From NCBI GenBank assembly GCA_022592445.1, contig JABYQR010000037.1, positions 1-64,000 on the forward strand: DNA of 64,000 nt, given 5' to 3'. Numbering within the stretch: position 1 is the first letter of the stretch; every line of letters starts with the position of its first letter. This stretch comes from Cytidiella melzeri. Taxonomy: Eukaryota; Basidiomycota; Agaricomycetes; Polyporales; Irpicaceae. Below are positions 57,078 to 64,000 of the stretch, piece after piece. The notes under the pieces are model-generated. The model was not told where the DNA came from. It ran no database searches and saw nothing but the letters and a program-made list of their open reading frames with translations. The position numbers and the translations under genes were made by a program.

Positions 57078-58887
57078 TGATACGCCCACGGAAAACACGG
57101 CAGCAGCCCGCCATTTGCACGGCCTGCGTCATCCTGAGCGGCAAAACCCTCCACTTTCCCAGCGTCACGTGCACAAGGAGTTCACCGAGGATCCGAGGAC
57201 TTGGCAAGGAGCAGCAACGCGCCGGAAACATCCGAGGCCGAGAATTTGCACCGAACTCTAACTTGCAGACATGCCCCTTTTTGGGGCGGAGCATGGGCCG
57301 GCCAGCCACCAAGTGTTTCGGACGCGGGTCAAACCAACAATAGAAGAAAATTGACTTGCGAACCCCGTTTCAGGAAGACTCCTATCACGCCACGCTGTGC
57401 AACTCTTGGATGGTGCCTCATCACCTGCTTGCGACGGTTAGCGCCCCTTCAGCGTAAGGGCGCGCGCCGCTTCTCCGCGTTGCCCAACGCTGTGTCCTGC
57501 CGGGCGTCGACTTGCTGGACATTTTGCCTCCGCGAACGGAAGTATTCTGCCACCATGTTTCCTCGCTCTCGCGTTTGGGTTTAGGACAAAGAAGAAAAGG
57601 TTTAGGAGAGGGTCTTTAGGGTATATGAAAAGGTGTTGCCTGTACTGCGTAGAAAATCAATCCCCACCCCAGCTCTCAGAGTTCATTTTACGCTTTGTGC
57701 TCGCGTCGAGGGAGTCTCGTCGCACCAATAGCTGTAGTCCTTCCTGCATTGTCTCATTGTGTCTTTCTCCACGTTTATGTTTGCTGCGTCTACCATCGAC
57801 AACCCGCCTCGTGTTTGCCGTTATTGTCCTACAGTTCCCCACTTACCAGACGGTCGCTGCCCATACCGCCCGCGCCCACGCGAGGTTCTTCGTTGCTACC
57901 CCATCATTCCTGCGCCCACACCGCCGCCAGAACCCTCAGTAGAGCCTACGGTCTCCCCTGAGTGATCTACTCCTAAATCACCCTTGCCAGCGTCGTCCGA
58001 CGCCTCTGTCGCGGACTCGCTTGATAACTGCTCCTATTGTGACACTCAGAGCCACCACCCAATTCCCCTGCGCTCAGGACCTTTCGTCCCACTTGGCTGT
58101 GATCACCTGCGTGCACCGCATCCAGATTGTTGGCTGTCCCCAGACTTTGAAGGCGAGGACCACAAGTGCGAACTAGTACAGTTCAATCTTACAAGCTCTA
58201 CCAACATCGTCGTTGGCCACGCATTTGCTTGCAATACGCATTGCCGCTCGGGAGGTGTTGTTCTACACTATTGCCCCCGCGCGCAGTCTATCGAGTTGAA
58301 TTGACTGCGGCCTTATATAGCCTTACGCTGCAACTCGCGCTCCAGTAGTTCGTCTTTCCCTTACAGTTCCTTTCGGTTTCGTTATACTGCGTTTGCTTCT
58401 TACCTGCGTTATTTTACTGCGTTATTGCGTCTGCATTTCACCTTCACTGCGTCGAGTTTACTGTGTTCACTTTCACTGCGCCCACGTTTTACAGCGACTA
58501 CTTTCATCTTCACCAGCGACCGTGTTTTGTGTTCGAGCTTTGTACTTTTACCATCCGCGTCTTTCTGTGCGCCGTTTTAACTACAAGTCGCGACATCTCC
58601 CGCGCGTTCCCTTTGAGCCGCGCTAAAACTCTTTGCTTTCACCGCGCCGTCTAGCCCTTGTGCCCGCAATACGCGTGGTAGTTTGCCCGTCTAGCTCCAT
58701 TCACATAAAACCTATATCACAAACCTTGTCGCTCTTTACAGCACAGGTAAAACTAGGACTCTAAAGACCACCTCGCATACTTTCACACTTCCGCGCTCCC
58801 ACACCCTTACACTTCTATTGCCACTTAGTGGTTGGTTGTGTTGTCTTTAGGGTTGTACTTAGTTTTGGAACGTGACTCAGTGTCTCA
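57078..58887. mobile_element. 1,810-bp insertion in the copia element (TG..CA ends, ACGA duplication)
   Basis: The copia reading SNADWAENKDD breaks at 57077 and resumes as RHSTTGYAFLLAKG at 58892. The segment between starts TGATACG and ends GTGTCTCA and is flanked by ACGA at 57074-57077 and 58888-58891. Removing it and one ACGA restores the frame exactly. TG..CA ends and a 4-bp duplication suggest an unusually long solo LTR or a non-coding LTR element; a TATATAG box lies at about 58313. Open frames inside match nothing known to me. Confidence 0.85.
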
Positions 58888-59277
58888 ACGATAGACATTC
58901 CACCACTGGCTATGCATTCCTTCTGGCCAAAGGTGAAGTGTCATGGGTCTCGAGGAAACAAAAGACCGTAGCACTCTCTTCAATGGAAGCAGAGTACATG
59001 GCACTATGCAACACAGCAAAGCAGTGTGCTTGGATACATACTATGCTTACCAAATTGGATATGTCACTCAAAAGGTCCTACTACAATCTATTGTGACAAC
59101 CATGGTGCCATCTTCTTCACAAAGAATCCAAAGATCGAAGCTTGTTCAAAGCACATTGACATTCATTATCACTATGTCTGCAAATTTGTTGATTGCAATA
59201 AAAGAGCAGAACTCAATGCCATCTCAACTGAGAACCAAGTTGCTGATATTATGACCAAGTCTGGCATTTCAGTCTAA
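58888..59277 (+). pseudogene. Ty1/copia pol remnant, 3' piece (RNase H)
   Basis: Continues the copia frame with STTGYAFLLAKGEVSWVSRK and TVALSSMEAEYMALCNTAKQ, the RNase H signature, then a frameshift near 59090 and CDNHGAIFFTKNP, ending ADIMTKSGISV. A purine tract before TGTCAAACC at 59378 marks the likely start of its 3' LTR. Dead because of the breaks listed for the 5' piece. Confidence 0.85.
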
Positions 59278-59377
59278 ATTTAGTGGGAGTCTTGGACTAG
59301 TGATTTTCACCACACCCCAATGAGATGCTGTCATTCATAGTAGCTCAAAGCAAAATGATGTTGGCATCAAGTGGGAG

Positions 59378-59820
59378 TGTCAAACCAAGATTGTATCGCT
59401 GATCATTGGAGATCAGATCTATAGACAATGTAGATTAGAGATGTAGGTAGATAAGATCAGATAGTACATAGCATGTAATTCCATCATCATCATGGCCACA
59501 CAGAATGTACTACTTGCACCTTATTGCCTCATGTTCCAGTAGTTTCCATGACTGAATAGCAGAAGTCCCATGAGGCGTCTCCTGACTCAAATCTCATATA
59601 CCAAATGAATTGAGCTTACCAAAGGCTCAGTCAGCACCATTCAGTTATGTAGGATGCTCAGTCATTGCTTACATTCTCTATTCAGTAGTATTAGCAAGCA
59701 GAACTGTACATTACCAATCCTTACTCATACAACATTACTGTAGCATTAGTAATCTAGTTATAGATGTGTATATCTACCGCTCCTAGAGAGCAGAGAAATG
59801 AAAAGACACTTACCCTTAGA
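59378..59820 (+). repeat. Probable 3' LTR of the split copia element
   Basis: TGTCAAACCAAG at 59378 follows the tract AAGTGGGAG. The right end is uncertain; AAAAGACA at about 59801-59809 is one candidate. No 5' partner is present to confirm it. Confidence 0.4.
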
Positions 59821-59887
59821 GTTATTTGACCTTCCAAGTCACCCCCTGTACTCGTAACTTTTGAATGATACTGACATTTGCTATTAT

Positions 59888-60031
59888 TTTGTACACAAAC
59901 ACGTCATTGACGGATCCATCAAAGTCCCCCACTGCAGCTCTGAAGACAATCGCGCTGACATGCTTAGAAAGCTGCTTGCTTGTACTGAACATCAAGAGCA
60001 ACTCGCGCTCAACAACCTCACAACTTGTTGA
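59888..60031 (+). pseudogene. Second copia fragment, RNase H C-terminus
   Basis: A short frame reads FVHKHVIDGSIKVPHC, SSEDNRADMLRKLL and ends at a stop at 60029-60031, followed by the purine tract GAGGGGGAG and an LTR-like TGTTGTTC at 60039. It differs from both other copia elements, so it is a third family. It is cut off on the left, and its LTR is cut by the neighbouring element. Confidence 0.7.
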
Positions 60032-60275
60032 GGGGGAGTGTTGTTCTTGAAATGTATTCTGACTCCGATCCATGCATTCCGCAATCCGCTAGGTTCCTTT
60101 TAACAAGGTATCAGTGTAGTTGAGAGCGTTGAGAGAGAAGACTGAGGTGGTGGTCACACAGAGAGTTGGGGATCAAAAGCAATAGCAGTGCATTGATCAA
60201 AGTAAGTCTTATATACGGTAACTACAGCGCTAAGCGCGCACTAAGTACAAAGACAGAATAGTGAAACACTCCCCT

Positions 60276-60662
60276 TCAAGCCTGAACATGAAGTAGTTCA
60301 TTGAAGTGCTTGAGTTTTTCAAGAGGTAGTGCTTTAGTAAGAGTATCAGCACGTTGATCGGCAGAAGGTACGTGGTGCACAGTAATGTACCCTTTAGTTA
60401 CACGATTGCTGATGAAGTTCTTGCGAATGTTGAAGTGTTTAGTACGTTGACAGTGTTGTTCCTCTGGGGAATGAACAATCGCAAGAGTTGCTGCACCGTC
60501 AGTGTATAGCTTGACAGGGTCCATAGTGCAGTTAAGTATTTCATCTATGAGGCTCTTCAAATAGATGGCCTCTGTGGACGCATGAGCAAGTGCGTACAGT
60601 TCGGCTTCGGTGACCGATAAAGTGACAAGTGAACCGCGCTTACTTGACCAAGAGATAAGCAA
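60276..60662 (-). pseudogene. Copia RNase H segment
   Basis: Reads LISWSSKRGSLVTLSVTEAE, YTDGAATLAIV and QRTKHFNIRKNFI, ending ADTLTKALPLEKLKH. It is out of frame with the reverse transcriptase; the shift lies at about 60690-60710, where SGYTFTYNDLLISW should join. Confidence 0.85.
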
Positions 60663-61882
60663 GTCGTTGTATGTGAAAGTATAGCCTGATTGGTTTATTG
60701 CCGTACGTAGTCATACCATCAGAGTCGGCATAACTCACGAGTGAAGTAGAAGTAGGGTTGGCTTGGTTTCCTAGGACAAGCCAGTAGTCACACGTTCCCT
60801 TGAGGTAAAGGTAACACTGTTTAGCTGCAGCGTAGTGTTCCTTAGCAGGGTCAGATAAGTATCGTGCTAGTTGACCAGTGCAATAAGCAATGTCTGGTCG
60901 AGTACTGTCGGCGACGTAGCGTAAGCCACCAACAAGAGACATGTAGTGTGTAATGGTGTCAGCGTCCTGACGTGATACGGTCACAGCACGGGGGGCTAAG
61001 TTGTGCTTGTGTACCATTGGTGTACAGCATGAATGTTCGTGGTCAAAGTTGTATCGCTTAAGTATGTTCAGGATATAATCCCTTTGACGAAGCTTGATAA
61101 TGCCTGCGGCTTTATCATAAGCAACTTCCATGCCAAGCATCCAGTGGATAGTTCCACCGTTAGTAAGTTCGACATGTTGTCTGAGTGCAATCTCAAATTT
61201 TTTGGCAACAGTAGTAGTGATAGTGCCAAGAGTAATGTCGTCGACATGGACAGCAAGTAGAAGTATAAGTTTATCACCTCGATAGAGGTAGAAGACTGCG
61301 TTGTCGAATTCACAACGCTTCAGTCCAAGTGCGAAGAGTATGTCGCATAGTACTTTGTACCAACGATGTCCGGCTTGCTTAAGGCCGTAGATAGTTTTCC
61401 GAAGATTAAGTACCCAGCCAGGTGGCAGGTTCGGAAGTAAGTCACCAGGAGGTGGACGAAGATAAAGGTCTTCATTGTTGTGGATGTTACCGTATAAGTA
61501 TGCGGACTTGATATCGAGCTGAGTGATCTCGAAGTGTAGTGAAGCTGCGAGAGTAAGTACAAATTGTAGTGAACTCATATGTGCAACAGGTGCAAATAAG
61601 TCGTTCAATGCCGTCACGCTGGGAGTATCCTTGCGCGACAAGTCTTGATTTAAGTTTAGTGACTTTGCCATGTTCGTATTTTGTTTTGTAGACAAAGCGC
61701 GGACCAGTGATGTTTGCATTTGGTGGCGGGATACAGTATTCCCAAGTACCAAGTTGTTCGAGGGTATCAACCTCAGTTTTCATTGACTTGAGCCAGTCAA
61801 TCTTGAGTGGATGGTTAAGTACGTCTTTGTAAGTAACTGGATCACCGACGTCTTCAGCGTAGTATGCGTTGAATTCAGTCAA
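60640..61882 (-). pseudogene. Copia reverse transcriptase segment
   Basis: Two frames make up the domain. The first (61882-about 61615) reads DWLKSMKTEVDTLEQLGTWE and KLKSRLVAQGYSQRDGI. The second continues with LFAPVAHMSSLQFVLTLAAS, ITQLDIKSAYLYG, KTIYGLKQAGHRWY and the active site HVDDITL, then RYVADSTRPDIAYCTGQLAR. One frameshift near 61610 separates them. All catalytic motifs survive, so the damage is recent. Confidence 0.88.
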
Positions 61883-61924
61883 GTAGAAGGCAATGTTTGT
61901 ATTGACTTCATCATAGTTTAAGCC

Positions 61925-64000
61925 TCAAGCTTTGCGCAAAGGCTTAGGCTCTCTAGTAGTACGCCTAGGATCCGAAGGGTCAGGCTCGTCGATGTCCATG
62001 GGTTCAACATGAGGATTCTCCTCGAGTTGAAGTTGTTTTTCAAGAGTAGGTTGTTCGATATTTGGTTCTTTCTCCCCTTCAATTTGTGCCGTAGAGTCAA
62101 CAAATTGCAAGTTTTGTTCGACGCCTACACGTGTTCCAAAGTAAACGTAGTGGCCTTTGGAATATTCAGCAAAGCCTATCCAAACAGCGTGCTTGCCTTT
62201 TGGCACGAGTTTATTGCTTCGGTATTCGTCGTATACAATACACAGTTGAGCAAACTTTTGAAGCACATCAAGGTTCGCTTCAGTACCATAGCGTTTAAAG
62301 TAAGGAGTTTTATATTGAAGAGGAGCACGAGGAGTGCAATTATAGAGATAAACCACATGAAACGCAGCGTACCACCATAACCGGTTCGGTAAAGCAGCCA
62401 TATGCAGGTTTACACGAACCAAGTTCATAATAGTCTGGTGTGTGCGCTCAGCAACACCATTTTGTGCAGGAGTATTGTGCACAGTAAGCCAGGGTATAGT
62501 ACCTTGTGACTTTAAGTAGTTTGTCATATTTGCACCAGTGAATACGCCATTGTTGTCAGATTGAAGGATCTTGATGCAAATATTGTATTGCGTAAGAAGC
62601 TCAGTAGAGAAGATAACCCATTGAGTGAAGGCATCATCTTTTGTTTTTAATGGCGCAAGTGTTAACCATCGAGTTGAGTCGTCGACAATAGTCAACCAGT
62701 ACAGATAATGACCAGTAATCAACGCAGTGGGTAGTGGCCCAAAGATGTCGATATGAAAGTGATCACCGAAGGAAGTAGCCAACGGCGAAGTACGAGCTTT
62801 GGGGACAGGAGTACAATGAATATTATTCAAGATACAGTCCTCACACGGAGTTTCTGTGCGGTCAGTGATATGAGTAGTAATGATAAGCTTGGACGTTTCA
62901 AGTAGTTTATTTATCTGGAAATAACTGATGTGACCGAGTTTTTTATGAAGTTCAAGCATTGTTATACCAGACTTATGCACGCTTGCTAAAGAAGTCACGC
63001 GAGTAGAGTTGAGTGAATACAAATCGTGTATTTTTTGTAACACAGCTACACAAGACGTGTTTGAGTCATATATAGTACAAGTATTTGAGAAGAAAGTGAA
63101 GCGATAGTCAGCGTCCAATTTTGAAACACTGATAAGCGTGAATGGTAGTTGTGAGTTGTAGTAGACATTCTTTAGCATAAGTTGATTATGTGTACCATTT
63201 TCTTGTTCAACCTCCAGTACCATGTCGCCAGCGAGTTTGGAACTTATTTGCTCTGAGTTGGCGACAGTAAGTAAAATAGTTGGTACAGAGTGAACGTTGA
63301 AAAGTAAGTCACAATATGGTGTACAGTGTATAGTAGCACCAGTATCAATGACATGAACGCACTTGTCAGACGACGAAGTTGCAAACAGTGGAAGTAAAGT
63401 AGAAGAAATGGTACGAGTACTTACGTGCATTGTTACGTCCGAGTTAGAAAGAGACTTCACCCACGCGCTCGGGTGAGAGTTCTCGAGGACCTCTTTGTCC
63501 AAGTCAGCAGCGGCAGTAACATTGGCCATGAAGCCAGTAGCAGTGGAAGAGCCGGCAGCGGCGGACTCTTTCTTCTTGCCTTGAGCGGCGGCGGCAGTGG
63601 ATTTGCGAGTGATGCCCTTCTTTTTCATTGCAGCTTTGGACTTCTCAGTCCAGGGCAGAGGGCAAGTCAGCGTCCTGTGGCCAGGCTGACCACAGTTGAA
63701 GCAGTTGCCCTGACCAGAAGTGGAGGGCTTGCTCGACGAGTAGGGAGCTGCGGCCGCACGAGCAGTAGTGGTGGTTTTGGTCGAGCGTTCGACCGCGGCC
63801 TTGCCCTTGGCGTGCGAAGCCGAAGGAGTGTGAGCTTTGTCCTTAGGGACAAAAGTGGTAGGCCCCTTAGACTCGGAAGTCATTGGGGGGTGCGTGAGTC
63901 TCCAGTTGGTGAACTCGCGACGAAGCTCAGCGATGAGCACGTTAGGCCTGTAGCGGAACTTCTCTACAGCCGGAGTGGAAGAACGCACGCCAACCTCGTA
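61925..64000 (-). CDS. Copia gag-protease-integrase frame (partial at window edge)
   Basis: An open frame of about 690 codons runs off the right edge, so the gag N-terminus is outside. Landmarks are the zinc knuckle CFNCGQPGHRTLTC (C-X2-C-X4-H-X4-C), the aspartic protease site VIDTGATIHCT, the integrase HHCC part (HKKLGHISYFQINKLL then CEDC) and the D,D,E core (HIDIFGPLP, LQSDNNGVFTG, NGVAERTHQT). The frame ends at a TGA at 61922-61924 within the linker (PLRKA), where the polyprotein should continue into reverse transcriptase. Intact copia elements copy themselves through RNA and insert cDNA via this integrase. Confidence 0.9.
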   Translation of the reverse strand, partial: YEVGVRSSTPAVEKFRYRPNVLIAELRREFTNWRLTHPPMTSESKGPTTFVPKDKAHTPSASHAKGKAAVERSTKTTTTARAAAAPYSSSKPSTSGQGNCFNCGQPGHRTLTCPLPWTEKSKAAMKKKGITRKSTAAAAQGKKKESAAAGSSTATGFMANVTAAADLDKEVLENSHPSAWVKSLSNSDVTMHVSTRTISSTLLPLFATSSSDKCVHVIDTGATIHCTPYCDLLFNVHSVPTILLTVANSEQISSKLAGDMVLEVEQENGTHNQLMLKNVYYNSQLPFTLISVSKLDADYRFTFFSNTCTIYDSNTSCVAVLQKIHDLYSLNSTRVTSLASVHKSGITMLELHKKLGHISYFQINKLLETSKLIITTHITDRTETPCEDCILNNIHCTPVPKARTSPLATSFGDHFHIDIFGPLPTALITGHYLYWLTIVDDSTRWLTLAPLKTKDDAFTQWVIFSTELLTQYNICIKILQSDNNGVFTGANMTNYLKSQGTIPWLTVHNTPAQNGVAERTHQTIMNLVRVNLHMAALPNRLWWYAAFHVVYLYNCTPRAPLQYKTPYFKRYGTEANLDVLQKFAQLCIVYDEYRSNKLVPKGKHAVWIGFAEYSKGHYVYFGTRVGVEQNLQFVDSTAQIEGEKEPNIEQPTLEKQLQLEENPHVEPMDIDEPDPSDPRRTTREPKPLRKA

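Larger units (their letters stand above)
60112..64000 (-). mobile_element. Ty1/copia retrotransposon, nearly intact, truncated by window edge
   Basis: Minus-strand element with gag end, protease, integrase, reverse transcriptase and RNase H in copia order. The polypurine tract TTGAAGGGGAG (60279-60269) precedes an LTR starting TGTTTCAC at 60268, with a TATATAAG box at 60215-60208; the LTR end is not fixed but lies near 60110. The 5' LTR lies beyond the window. Confidence 0.88.

Noticed and set aside
62009..62380. Plus-strand open frame inside the copia element
   Set aside because: It is antisense to the well-supported integrase frame and matches no family.

Overview
The window is nuclear DNA of a basidiomycete mushroom (Agaricomycetes). 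The evidence is many short introns of about 40-65 nt with GT..AG ends, a FunK1-type fungal kinase, an Opi1-domain regulator, a two-finger GATA iron regulator of the Urbs1/SRE type, and Ty3/gypsy chromoviruses and Ty1/copia elements. Gene models were built by hand; where exons are given, the splice phases were checked to stay in frame.

Layout. 0-5 kb: no intact gene, but remnants of an amino acid permease (+) and a zinc-binding-type oxidoreductase (-). 5-8 kb: an intact FunK1 kinase. 8-12.2 kb: a hypothetical (-) and a broken member of a conserved mushroom hypothetical family. 14-31.7 kb is the gene-dense core: the GATA iron regulator, the Opi1 homologue, a 699-bp inverted-repeat transposon, a secreted protein with two Kre9-like domains, a divergent pair of an Mms2-type ubiquitin E2 variant and Hse1 (ESCRT-0), a single-pass membrane protein and a short-chain dehydrogenase. 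32-37 kb: a hypothetical protein with a 296-bp inverted-repeat transposon in its promoter, then a long disordered protein carrying a KTVSF motif. 39-45.4 kb: two intact tandem major-facilitator transporters with identical 13-exon structure, including an 8-nt micro-exon, separated by an intron-containing tRNA-Pro(AGG). 48.6 kb: a short paralogue of the KTVSF protein. 49-64 kb: a nest of retroelements: a broken gag, a broken chromovirus pol on the other strand, inverted LTR arms, a 665-bp solo LTR with target duplication, a copia element split by a 1,810-bp insertion, and a nearly intact copia element running off the right edge.

The core genes are housekeeping regulators of separate pathways (iron, phospholipid synthesis, K63 ubiquitin signalling, endosomal sorting), not an operon or obvious metabolic cluster. 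I found no convincing new defence or biosynthetic system. The most interesting signals are the tandem transporters with a conserved micro-exon, the KTVSF paralogue pair that brackets them, two small inverted-repeat transposons, a pair of circularly permuted repeats, and the nested insertions at the right end.
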